DNA of 64,000 bases from Streptomyces pseudovenezuelae (lineage in GTDB: Bacteria; Actinomycetota; Actinomycetes; Streptomycetales; Streptomycetaceae). Below, piece after piece: positions 24,606 to 32,833 of this stretch. The translations under genes were made by a program, and so were the position numbers. How positions within the stretch are numbered: position 1 is the first letter of the stretch; every line of letters starts with the position of its first letter. Under the pieces are notes generated by a model that saw nothing but the letters and a program-made list of their open reading frames with translations, was not told the DNA's origin and did no database searches. Location: assembly GCF_029892565.1 (NCBI RefSeq), contig NZ_JARXVH010000027.1, positions 1 through 64,000 of the forward strand, given 5' to 3'.

Positions 24606-25443
24606 GCGGACCGAGCGGTCCGAGTACGAGGGTCAGCGCGGTCAGCAGCACCGTGCCGAGGCACCAACTGGCCACGACGTCCAGTGGCCAGTGGTAGCCC
24701 CGGCGGACCAGACCGAAGGCGACGGCGAGGTTGACGACGGCACAGGCGATGACCACCTCGCGGCGGGCGTAGGCCGTGCGGAGCCAAGGGAGGAGGAGCA
24801 GGGTCGCGGTGCCGTAGGCGACCATCGCCGTCGCGGTGTGCCCGGAGGGGTAGTAGCCGGTGGCGGGCGGCACGGCCGGGGTCCCGGGGCGGTCGATCAG
24901 TTCCTTGAGGGGCACGACCAGCACCGGGACCAGCACCATCAATACGGCCCCGGCGAGCGGCGGCAGCCACCAGCGGTCCGTGCCCGCGGCTCGGCCGCGC
25001 CGGGCGACGTAGACCAGGGCGACGGTGAGCACGGGGACCGCGATCTGGAAGTTGCCGAGGTCGGCGAGAAGCTCGGAGACGCGGTCCGGATGTACGAGGG
25101 CCCGGCTGATCCGTTCGTCCGCGCGCAGCAGGGGACCGTCGGCCACGACCTGCCAGGTGATCAGCGCGAAGAGGAGGGCGGGAAGCCCGAGAAGCCAGAG
25201 GCTGAGAGGGAGTGAGAGAGAGGAGGTCGGCCGCCCCGGAACAGGGGGGGTGGTTCCGGGGCGGCCGACCGGATCGGATCGACGCCCACCCCGGGGGGTT
25301 TGGGGCGGGCGACTGTCCGATCGGTGAGGAGATCCGGAGCCGGAGGCTCCGGGTGTGTGCGCGAGGGCACGACCAGGTCGAAGCTGGGGAGGCCTCGGCC
25401 TGAAATCGCCCACAGTCCCCTGTGGGCGGGGTGTATCTCTCAT
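24544..25443 (-). CDS. PAP2-family membrane phosphatase
   Basis: An integral membrane phosphatase of the PAP2/undecaprenyl-pyrophosphatase-like superfamily. The three phosphatase motifs are visible: KELIDRP, YPSGHTA and RRGYHWPLDV. About five hydrophobic segments surround them. Likely substrates are phosphatidic acid or isoprenyl pyrophosphates. The start is unclear: the only in-frame ATG before the first membrane segment is 25443, which gives an unusual Pro/Arg/Gly-rich leader of about 65 residues; GTG 25413 is another choice. A perfect 15-bp inverted repeat (25228-25242 with 25253-25267) lies within this leader. The end overlaps the chitinase gene. Confidence 0.7.
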   Translation of the reverse strand: MRDTPRPQGTVGDFRPRPPQLRPGRALAHTPGASGSGSPHRSDSRPPQTPRGGRRSDPVGRPGTTPPVPGRPTSSLSLPLSLWLLGLPALLFALITWQVVADGPLLRADERISRALVHPDRVSELLADLGNFQIAVPVLTVALVYVARRGRAAGTDRWWLPPLAGAVLMVLVPVLVVPLKELIDRPGTPAVPPATGYYPSGHTATAMVAYGTATLLLLPWLRTAYARREVVIACAVVNLAVAFGLVRRGYHWPLDVVASWCLGTVLLTALTLVLGPLGPLSRSTRRSSSGTPSSSTGPS

Positions 25444-25544
25444 CTGAAATGAACCTACGGCAGTGGAGTGAGTGAAGACAGGCGGAATCGAGTCCCGCCA
25501 TGCACCTCGCACACCTTCTTCACACGCTCTGCCGGTGGCCCTCC

Positions 25545-26879
25545 TCAGACGCGGGCGAAGGCCTGCTCGATGATGTCGAGACCCTCGTTCAGGAGGTCCT
25601 CGCCGATGACCAGCGGGGGCAGGAAGCGGAGGACGTTGCCGTAGGTGCCGCAGGTCAGGACCAGCAGGCCCTCCTGGTGGCAGGCCTTGGCCAGGGCCGC
25701 GGTCGCCTCCGGGTTCGGCTCCTTGGTGGCGCGGTCCTTGACCAGCTCGACGGCGATCATCGCGCCGCGCCCGCGCACGTCACCGATGATGTCGAACTTC
25801 TCGGCCATGGCGGCCAGGCGGGGCTTCATGACCGCCTCGATGTGCTGGGCGCGGGCGTTGAGGTCCAGCTCCTTCATCGTTTCGATGGCGCCGAGCGCAC
25901 CGGCGCAGGCCACCGGGTTGCCGCCGTAGGTGCCGCCGAGGCCGCCGGAGTGCGCGGCATCCATGATCTCGGCGCGGCCGGTCACGGCGGCGAGCGGGAG
26001 CCCGCCGGCGATGCCCTTCGCCGTGGTGATCAGGTCGGGGACGATGCCCTCGTCCTCGCAGGCGAACCACTGGCCGGTGCGGCAGAAGCCGGACTGGATC
26101 TCGTCGGCGACGAAGACGATGCCGTTGTCCTTCGCGAACCGGCTGAGCGCCGGCAGGAAGCCCTTGGCCGGCTCGATGAAGCCGCCCTCGCCGAGCACCG
26201 GCTCGATGATGATCGCGGCCACGTTGTCCGCGCCGACCTGCTTGCTGATCTGGTCGATGGCCTGCGCGGCGGCCTCGGCACCGGCGTTCTCGGCACCGGT
26301 CGGCCAGCGGTAGCCGTACGCCACCGGCACCCGGTAGACCTCGGGCGCGAACGGCCCGAAGCCGTTCTTGTACGGCATGTTCTTCGAGGTCAGCGCCATC
26401 GTCAGGTTCGTACGCCCGTGGTACCCGTGGTCGAACACCACCACGGCCTGTCGCTTGGTGTACGCCCGCGCGATCTTGACGGCGTTCTCGACGGCCTCGG
26501 CGCCGGAGTTGAACAGCGCAGACTTCTTGGCGTGGTCACCCGGCGTCAGCTCGGCCAGCGCCTCCGCGACCTCCACGTAGCCCTCGTAGGGCGTGACCAT
26601 GAAACAGGTGTGGGTGAAGTCGGCCAGCTGCGCGCTCGCCCGCCGCACGACGGCCTCGGCGGAGGCGCCGACGGACGTCACCGCGATGCCGGAACCGAAG
26701 TCGATCAGCCGGTTCCCGTCGACGTCCTCGATGATCCCGCCGCCGGCCCGCACGGTGAAGACGGGCAGCACCGAGCCCACGCCCTGCGCGACCGCGGCGA
26801 GACGGCGGGCCTGCAGCTCCTGCGACTTCGGGCCGGGGATGGCGGTGACTACGCGGCGCTCCTGCGGAAGTGCGGTCAT
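25545..26879 (-). CDS. gabT: 4-aminobutyrate aminotransferase
   Basis: A 444-residue class III pyridoxal-phosphate aminotransferase that converts GABA and 2-oxoglutarate to succinic semialdehyde and glutamate. Landmarks are the substrate/cofactor motif FNSGAEAVENAVKIAR, DHGYHGRTNLTMA, the Asp in FVADEIQSGFCRTG, and the PLP lysine in TTAKGIAGGLPL (about residue 287). It fits the locus: upstream enzymes produce GABA from putrescine, and the aldehyde dehydrogenase at 31279 could oxidise the product to succinate. ATG 26879 has AGGAG seven bases upstream. Direct repeats 26905-26933 lie in the promoter region. Confidence 0.93.
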   Translation of the reverse strand: MTALPQERRVVTAIPGPKSQELQARRLAAVAQGVGSVLPVFTVRAGGGIIEDVDGNRLIDFGSGIAVTSVGASAEAVVRRASAQLADFTHTCFMVTPYEGYVEVAEALAELTPGDHAKKSALFNSGAEAVENAVKIARAYTKRQAVVVFDHGYHGRTNLTMALTSKNMPYKNGFGPFAPEVYRVPVAYGYRWPTGAENAGAEAAAQAIDQISKQVGADNVAAIIIEPVLGEGGFIEPAKGFLPALSRFAKDNGIVFVADEIQSGFCRTGQWFACEDEGIVPDLITTAKGIAGGLPLAAVTGRAEIMDAAHSGGLGGTYGGNPVACAGALGAIETMKELDLNARAQHIEAVMKPRLAAMAEKFDIIGDVRGRGAMIAVELVKDRATKEPNPEATAALAKACHQEGLLVLTCGTYGNVLRFLPPLVIGEDLLNEGLDIIEQAFARV

Positions 26880-26904
26880 GAGGGGCTCCTGGGGTTGTGC
26901 GGCC

Positions 26905-26933
26905 TTACGGACTGTGGTGGCCCGTTACGGACT
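26905..26933. promoter_or_regulatory. Direct repeat upstream of gabT
   Basis: TTACGGACT occurs at 26905-26913 and again at 26925-26933, exactly 20 bases apart, so both copies face the same side of the helix. They lie 26-54 bases upstream of the gabT start, where a promoter is expected. A tandem activator or repressor site is plausible; the PucR-type regulator at 29399 is a nearby candidate. Confidence 0.4.
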
Positions 26934-27146
26934 CTTGTCTCTGTCTTTTCTCGCAGGCTAGGACGGGTCGGGAGAGGTGGGCATGCTCCATGTGGGCGGT
27001 GTCGTCGCCTCCGATTGTCCGCCGTGGACATGGCCGGGCCCAGAGGTACTGGGGCGGCCCGGCCCCGCAATCGGTGAACTCCCTTTGCGGGCGCGTTAGA
27101 TTGACCGCTGAAGGTGGACGGAACGGCTGGTCGGGAAGCGAGAGCG

Positions 27147-29264
27147 ATGGACAGCGACGGGACGCAGGACACGCGGGGTACGCAGGCGAATCCCGTGCCT
27201 CGCCCGGCGGGGCCGCCCCGGATCCCGCCGCGGCCGGCCGACGCCCCCGGCACGCCGCCGCGCCCGGACGGCTCGGCCTTCCTGACCTGGCTGCGGACCG
27301 CGCGCCCCGAGGCGCTGCCCGGGGTGTGGCGGTTCGGCCACCGGCCGCGGCCCGAGGAGGAGCCCGAGCGCATCCCGGGCCGCCAGCTCATCAGCGGCGC
27401 GCTGATCGCCTTCCTGGTCGGCTGGCTGATCTGGTCGCTGCTGTGGAACGGCTACGTGGGCGGCTGGTGGCTGCTCCCGCTCTACGCGATGATCCCGGAC
27501 TCCTGGGCCTCGCCCCACAGCTTCGCCTCCGTCGTGGTCGTCTACGCCTACTACGTGCTGATCGCCCTGATCATCATGATCGGCGTCGGCCGGCTCGGCC
27601 GCTGGGCCGAGATCTGGCGCCGCTACGGCCCGCCCGCCTGGAACCGCCAGGCAGCGCCCCGCACCGAACGCCCCCCCACCCCCGACCAGGACCCCGCCGA
27701 ATGGCCCCAGCTGCGGGCCGCCGGGGCCGTGGACGCCGCCGAGCGGCTTACGAGCGAGGCGCGGTCGGGGCTGATGCGGGACGTCGACCACGCCCGGATC
27801 AGCCGGGCCTGGCAGGGCGTGCGCAGCGGCCGCCACACCCTCGCCGCGTTCACCGGCGCCGTACTGAAGGACGGCTCCGCCGCCTGTCTGCACCCCTCCG
27901 GCGCACGCGACCTGCCGGCCCGGCTGGCCCGCCACGACCTCCTCACCGGACAGGTACGGCTCGGCACCACCGCCGACGACCCCCGCAACCCCTACGCCTA
28001 CCGCGGCGCGGGCCTCGGCCTCGACCCCGACCTGCTCGGCACCTCCCTGCTCGCCGTCGGACCGGCCGGCTCCGGCAAGACCGGGACCCTGGTCCGCCCG
28101 CTCGCCGAGTCGCTGTGCCTGCACGCGCTGGCCGGCCGTGCCGCGGTGGTCGTGGTCGGCGCGGCGGGCGCGGGGCTCGGACCGGTCGACGCGTACGACG
28201 TCGTCGTACGGATCGGGAATCCGGAATCCGTCTACGACCTGGACTTGTACGGCGGCACCGCGGATCCGGACGAGGCCGCGGCCGTGCTCGCCGAGGCGCT
28301 GGTCGGGGACCTCGCCGATCCGCACCCGGGCAACGACAGTCGACGTTCCACGACCGTCCTGGCCCAGCTCCTCGGACCCTTCCGGGCCGTCCACGGCCGC
28401 TTCCCCTCCGTACCGGAGCTGCGGCAGCTGCTGGACGGCGCGCCCGGCCCGCTGGACACGCTGCGCAAGGCGCTGCAGGGCTCGGGGCAGGAGTCGCTGA
28501 TCCGTGAACTGGACTCGCGGGAGCGGCAGTTGGCGCATCCGGGAGATGTGGCGCCGGTGCTCGCGGACCGGGTGGCGCTGCTGGACCGGCCCGCCTTCGC
28601 GGGGTTCTTCGACACGTCCGGGCAGTCGCGGCCGTTCTCGCTCAAGGCGCTCGACCACCCCGTGCGGGTCCGCATCGACCTGCCCGAGCGCGGGCACGCG
28701 GACGCCTCGCGGATGCTGGCGCGGCTGGTGCTCGCACAGTTCACGGCGAGCGTGTCGGCGCGGGAGGACCGGTCGCTGTTCGCCTGTCTGGTGCTGGACG
28801 ACGCGTCGGGCGTGGTCACCCCGGAGGCCGTGCGCGGCATCCAGCGGCTGCGGTCGGCGAACGCCGGCGTCGTCCTCACCCTGCGCACCCTGGACGACGT
28901 ACCCAGGCCCCTGCGCGGACCGCTGCTCGGCGCCGCCGGCTGCCGCATGGCCCTCTCCGGGCTCACTCCGTGGGACGGCCAGGACTTCGCCGAGGTCTGG
29001 GGCAAGGAGTGGACCGAGGCACGCGACGTCACCGACCGCCAGATCATCGCCGAGACCCCCGCGGGCAAGGCCCTGCACATGGTCCGCCGCGTGATCACCG
29101 GCAAGGCCCCGACCCAGCGCGCGGTCACCGTCCGCCAGGTCGAGCGGGAGCGCTGGTCGGCATCCGAACTTGCCCACGGGCTGCCGGCGGGCCACGCGGT
29201 CCTGTCCCTGACCAACGTGAAGGGCGAACACGCACCGCCGCTCCTGGTGGACCTGCGGAGCTGA
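27147..29264 (+). CDS. Membrane-anchored P-loop ATPase, TraG/HerA-like
   Basis: A 705-residue protein. A Pro/Arg-rich N-terminus is followed by two or three membrane segments between about residues 80 and 148 (GALIAFLVGWLIWSLLW, VVVYAYYVLIALIIMIG) and a large cytoplasmic part. Walker A is GPAGSGKTGTL at about 305; a likely Walker B is in LFACLVLDDASG (about 555). The overall shape recalls type IV coupling or HerA/FtsK-like motor proteins, but the rest is too diverged to claim a role. I know similar genes in other Streptomyces only as ATP/GTP-binding proteins. ATG 27147 follows GGAAGCGAGAG. It stands between gabT and pucR as a single gene. Confidence 0.8.
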   Translation: MDSDGTQDTRGTQANPVPRPAGPPRIPPRPADAPGTPPRPDGSAFLTWLRTARPEALPGVWRFGHRPRPEEEPERIPGRQLISGALIAFLVGWLIWSLLWNGYVGGWWLLPLYAMIPDSWASPHSFASVVVVYAYYVLIALIIMIGVGRLGRWAEIWRRYGPPAWNRQAAPRTERPPTPDQDPAEWPQLRAAGAVDAAERLTSEARSGLMRDVDHARISRAWQGVRSGRHTLAAFTGAVLKDGSAACLHPSGARDLPARLARHDLLTGQVRLGTTADDPRNPYAYRGAGLGLDPDLLGTSLLAVGPAGSGKTGTLVRPLAESLCLHALAGRAAVVVVGAAGAGLGPVDAYDVVVRIGNPESVYDLDLYGGTADPDEAAAVLAEALVGDLADPHPGNDSRRSTTVLAQLLGPFRAVHGRFPSVPELRQLLDGAPGPLDTLRKALQGSGQESLIRELDSRERQLAHPGDVAPVLADRVALLDRPAFAGFFDTSGQSRPFSLKALDHPVRVRIDLPERGHADASRMLARLVLAQFTASVSAREDRSLFACLVLDDASGVVTPEAVRGIQRLRSANAGVVLTLRTLDDVPRPLRGPLLGAAGCRMALSGLTPWDGQDFAEVWGKEWTEARDVTDRQIIAETPAGKALHMVRRVITGKAPTQRAVTVRQVERERWSASELAHGLPAGHAVLSLTNVKGEHAPPLLVDLRS

Positions 29265-29398
29265 GGCACGCTGCGGGACCTTACGGTGAGGCAGAATCGG
29301 TAGAGGTCGTTCATACGAAGCGGCCAAATGATCACCCCGGTCATCCGATCTCTCAGCCCTCAGCCCTCCGCACTCCTGCCCCCTGACCTGAAGGCCCC

Positions 29399-30994
29399 AT
29401 GCGCCCCACCCTCGCCTCGCTCGTCCACCACTCCGCGCTGAAGCTGACCGTGCGCGCGGGCGAGGACCGCCTGGACGTACCGGTCCGGTGGGCGCACGTC
29501 AGCGAGCTGGCCGACCCGGTGCCCTACATGGAGGGCGGGGAGCTCCTGCTGATCACCGCGCTGAAGCTGGACGCGGAGGAGCCGGAGGCGATGCGGCGGT
29601 ATGTGAAGCGGCTGGCGGAGGCGGGCGTGGTCGGACTCGGCTTCGCCGTGGGCGTCAACTACGAGGACATCCCCAAGGCACTCGTCGACGCGGCCGAGCA
29701 GGAGGGCCTGCCGCTCCTGGAGGTCCCGCGCCGCACCCCTTTCCTCGCCATCAGCAAGGCGGTCTCCGCGGCCATCGCGGCCGACCAGTACCGCGCGGTG
29801 ACGGCCGGCTTCGCCGCCCAGCGCGAACTGACCAGACAGACCCTGACCAACGGCCCCGAGGGCCTGCTCGCCGCACTCGCCACCCAGGTCGACGGCTGGG
29901 CGGCGCTCTACGACGCCTCGGGCGCCGTGGTCGCCACGGCACCGGAGTGGGCGGGCCGCCGGGCCGCACGCCTCACGCCCGACGTGGAGCGGCTGCGCGA
30001 ACGCCCGGCCCCCGCGTCCTCGGTGGTGGGCGGCCCGGAGAACGAGGACCGCGTCGAACTGCACTCCCTGGGCACGGGCCGCAGACCACGAGCGGCCCTC
30101 GCCGTTGGCACGGCAGCCGCCCTGGGCACGGCCGAGCGCTACGCAGTCCACTCGGCCATCGCCCTCCTCACCCTCACCACAGAACGCTCCCGCTCCCTCC
30201 AGGACGCCGAACAGCGCATCGACGCGGCGGTCCTGCGCATGCTCCTGGCCGGCGAACCGGACCACGCCCGCATGGTGGCCGGAGACCTCTACGGCGCCCT
30301 CCTGGACGCTCCTTTCCGCATCGTCGTAGCCGAATCGACCTCGACCTCGACCTCGACCTCGACCTCGGCGTTGGCCGCGCTCGCCGAGATCGTGGAGTCA
30401 GCCGCCGCCCGCGCAGGGGAGGCGGTGCTGGTGGTGCCCGAGGGGGCGCAGCTGGTCGTACTGGCCGCGGACGAGGGCGCCGCGATCGCCGCGTGCGGGG
30501 AGTACATGGGCGCACTGGAGGCGGCGCGCACCGGATCGGTGGCCGAGCAGCAGGGCGGCGGTGACGAGAACGGACTGGTCGTGGGCCTGTCGGCACCGGT
30601 GGGCCCGATCGCGGCGGCAGCGGCGTACAAACAGGCCGAGCAGGCCCTGTCGGTAGCCAGACGCCGGGGCAGGGTTTTCGTGGAGCACGAACAACTGGCG
30701 GCGGGCTCCGTCCTCCCCCTGCTCGCGGACGACGCGGTGAGGGCCTTCGCCGACGGCCTCCTCCGCCCCCTCCAGGAACACGACGCGACCGGCCGAGGCG
30801 ACCTGGTCGCCTCCCTGCGCGCCTGGCTCTCCCGCCACGGCCAGTGGGACGCGGCCGCAGCCGACCTCGGCGTCCACCGCCACACGCTGCGCTACCGGAT
30901 GCGGAGAGTGGAGGAAATCCTGGGCCGCTCACTGGACGACCCGGACGTGAGGATGGAGCTGTGGCTGGCACTGAAGACGACGCAGACCGACTAG
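29399..30994 (+). CDS. PucR-family transcriptional regulator
   Basis: A 531-residue regulator. The PucR N-terminal domain (about 1-125) includes VRWAHVSELADPVPYMEGGELLL. A middle GAF/GGDEF-like region follows, and the C-terminal helix-turn-helix lies at about 475-520 (AAADLGVHRHTLRYRMRRVEEILGR). Family members control purine, amino-acid or GABA use, often as activators. Position between gabT and an aldehyde dehydrogenase suggests that it governs the GABA branch. The region near residue 315 is an ST repeat encoded by a TCGACC microsatellite. Confidence 0.9.
   Translation: MRPTLASLVHHSALKLTVRAGEDRLDVPVRWAHVSELADPVPYMEGGELLLITALKLDAEEPEAMRRYVKRLAEAGVVGLGFAVGVNYEDIPKALVDAAEQEGLPLLEVPRRTPFLAISKAVSAAIAADQYRAVTAGFAAQRELTRQTLTNGPEGLLAALATQVDGWAALYDASGAVVATAPEWAGRRAARLTPDVERLRERPAPASSVVGGPENEDRVELHSLGTGRRPRAALAVGTAAALGTAERYAVHSAIALLTLTTERSRSLQDAEQRIDAAVLRMLLAGEPDHARMVAGDLYGALLDAPFRIVVAESTSTSTSTSTSALAALAEIVESAAARAGEAVLVVPEGAQLVVLAADEGAAIAACGEYMGALEAARTGSVAEQQGGGDENGLVVGLSAPVGPIAAAAAYKQAEQALSVARRRGRVFVEHEQLAAGSVLPLLADDAVRAFADGLLRPLQEHDATGRGDLVASLRAWLSRHGQWDAAAADLGVHRHTLRYRMRRVEEILGRSLDDPDVRMELWLALKTTQTD
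30335..30367 (+). repeat. TCGACC microsatellite in the pucR-type gene
   Basis: Five perfect copies of TCGACC plus half a unit, encoding alternating Ser-Thr. The hexamer keeps frame, so gain or loss would change only linker length between the middle domain's strands. Confidence 0.9.
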
Positions 30995-31042
30995 CCACGT
31001 CAAGCCCCGCACCTCTTAGCTCCGCACCCCTCAACCCCGCAT

Positions 31043-31095
31043 CTCTTAGCCCCTCCGGCGTTTGAGGAGCGGGGTCTGGGGCGGAGCCCCAGAAG
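31043..31095. repeat. Streptomyces interspersed intergenic element, copy A
   Basis: Contains CCTCCGGCGTTTGAGGAG followed by GGGGTCTGGGGCGGAGCCCCAG, where CTGGGG (31076-31081) pairs with CCCCAG (31087-31092). The TCCGGCGTTTGAGGA core is familiar from intergenic regions of many Streptomyces genomes, and a related copy occurs at 58634-58710. It lies after the PucR gene and before the aldehyde dehydrogenase. The remaining gap to 31278 holds no other clear feature. Confidence 0.65.
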
Positions 31096-31278
31096 GATGG
31101 GACGGGTAGGGGCGGCGGGGGCGAAAAAACCTTCCCCACCCCACTAGGCCAATCCGGCGCAAGCCCACCCCCCACCCCTACACCCCGGACAACCACACCC
31201 CCGCCCCCACCCACCTACCGTGGACCCGAATCACCCGCGCACCCCCATACACCCCCAACGGAAGGGCCGGACCCCGCA

Positions 31279-32724
31279 ATGACTTCCCCCACCGCCTTCT
31301 GGCTCGCCGGCCGCCAGGTCACCGGCGATGACACCTTCGACGTGACCTCCCCCTGGGACGGCCGCCTGGTAGCGAAGGTCACCATCCCGACGGACGCCCA
31401 GGTAGAAGAGGCCGTCTCCGCCGCGCACGCGATCCGCGAGGACTTCGCCGCAACCCCCGCCCACATCCGTGCCGCCGCCCTGGACCACGTAAGCCGCCGC
31501 CTGGCAGACCGCACGGAAGAGATCGCCCAGTTGATCTCCGCCGAGAACGGCAAGCCGATCAAGTGGGCCCGCGGCGAAGTCGGCCGCGCGGTCTCGGTGT
31601 TCCGTTTCGCCGCCGAAGAAGCCCGCCGCTTCAACGCCGGCGAGGCCCAGCGCCTGGACACGGACGCCGGCGGCCAGGGCCGCCTCGCCCTCACCCGCCG
31701 CTTCCCGAAGGGCGTCGTCCTCGGCATCGCGCCCTTCAACTTCCCCCTGAACCTGTGCGCCCACAAGATCGCCCCGGCGATCGCGGCCGGCGTGCCGATC
31801 ATCCTCAAGCCGGCCCCGGCCACCCCGCTCGCCGGACTGATCATCGGCGACCTGCTCGCCGAGACCGAACTGCCCGCCGGTTCCTGGTCGATCCTCCCGG
31901 TCGCCAACGACAAGATGCCCGCCCTGGTCCAGGACGAGCGTCTGCCGGTCATCTCCTTCACCGGTTCGGAGAAGGTCGGTTACGCGATCATGGACTCGGT
32001 GCCGCGCAAGCACTGCACCCTGGAGCTGGGCGGCAACGGCGCGGCCGTCGTCCTCGCCGACTACGCGAGCGACGCCGACCTCGACTGGGCCGCGACCCGC
32101 ATCGCGACCTTCTCCAACTACCAGGGCGGCCAGTCCTGCATCTCGGTGCAGCGGGTCATCGCGGACACCGCCGTCTACGACCGGCTGCTGCCGCGCATCG
32201 TCGCCGCCGTCGAGGCCCAGGTCACCGGCGACCCCGCCGACGACAAGACCGACGTCGGCCCGCTGGTCAGCGAGGACGCCGCGAAGCGCGTCGAGTCCTG
32301 GGTCGACGAGGCCGTCACGGCCGGCGCCACCCTGCTCACCGGCGGCAAGCGCGACGGCGCCTCCTACGCGCCGACCGTGCTGACCGACGTACCGGCCGAC
32401 ACGACGATCTCCTGCGAGGAGGTCTTCGGACCGGTGCTGACCGTCACGAAGGTGGACGGCGAGGCCGCCGCCTTCGCCGCCGCCAACGACTCCAAGTACG
32501 GCCTCCAGGCAGGGGTGTTCACCCACGACCTCCAGGTCGCCTTCCGCGCCCACCGCGCGCTGGAGGTCGGCGGCGTGGTCATCGGCGACGTCCCGTCCTA
32601 CCGCGCCGACCAGATGCCGTACGGCGGCGCCAAGCAGTCCGGCGTCGGTCGCGAGGGCGTGAAGTTCGCTATGGACGACTACACGTACGAGCGGGTACTG
32701 GTCCTCACCGGCCTCGCGCTCTGA
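31279..32724 (+). CDS. NAD(P)-dependent aldehyde dehydrogenase, probable succinic-semialdehyde type
   Basis: A 481-residue aldehyde dehydrogenase. The motifs are GIAPFNFPLNL, the Glu in LELGGNGA (about residue 252) and the nucleophile Cys in GGQSCISV (about 286), and a closing PYGGAKQSGVGREG. Its position after gabT and the PucR regulator makes oxidation of succinic semialdehyde to succinate an attractive role, finishing the putrescine-GABA route; the sequence alone would also fit other aldehydes such as methylmalonate semialdehyde-like substrates. The terminator at 32769 closes the unit. Confidence 0.88.
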   Translation: MTSPTAFWLAGRQVTGDDTFDVTSPWDGRLVAKVTIPTDAQVEEAVSAAHAIREDFAATPAHIRAAALDHVSRRLADRTEEIAQLISAENGKPIKWARGEVGRAVSVFRFAAEEARRFNAGEAQRLDTDAGGQGRLALTRRFPKGVVLGIAPFNFPLNLCAHKIAPAIAAGVPIILKPAPATPLAGLIIGDLLAETELPAGSWSILPVANDKMPALVQDERLPVISFTGSEKVGYAIMDSVPRKHCTLELGGNGAAVVLADYASDADLDWAATRIATFSNYQGGQSCISVQRVIADTAVYDRLLPRIVAAVEAQVTGDPADDKTDVGPLVSEDAAKRVESWVDEAVTAGATLLTGGKRDGASYAPTVLTDVPADTTISCEEVFGPVLTVTKVDGEAAAFAAANDSKYGLQAGVFTHDLQVAFRAHRALEVGGVVIGDVPSYRADQMPYGGAKQSGVGREGVKFAMDDYTYERVLVLTGLAL

Positions 32725-32768
32725 CCACCCCTCTGGCTAATGGGAACCATTTTCATATAGGCTCCCCG

Positions 32769-32808
32769 AAGGGGTCCGGCACCGATGCCTTCCGGTGCCG
32801 GGCCCCTT
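32769..32808. terminator. Bidirectional hairpin between convergent genes
   Basis: AAGGGGTCCGGCACCG (32769-32784) pairs with 32793-32808 with a single G-T/G mismatch, around an 8-nt loop. It separates the rightward aldehyde dehydrogenase (ends 32724) from the leftward GH3 gene (ends 32834) and would serve both. Confidence 0.8.
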
Positions 32809-32833
32809 CTCCGCGTCGGCATGCTCCGGACCC

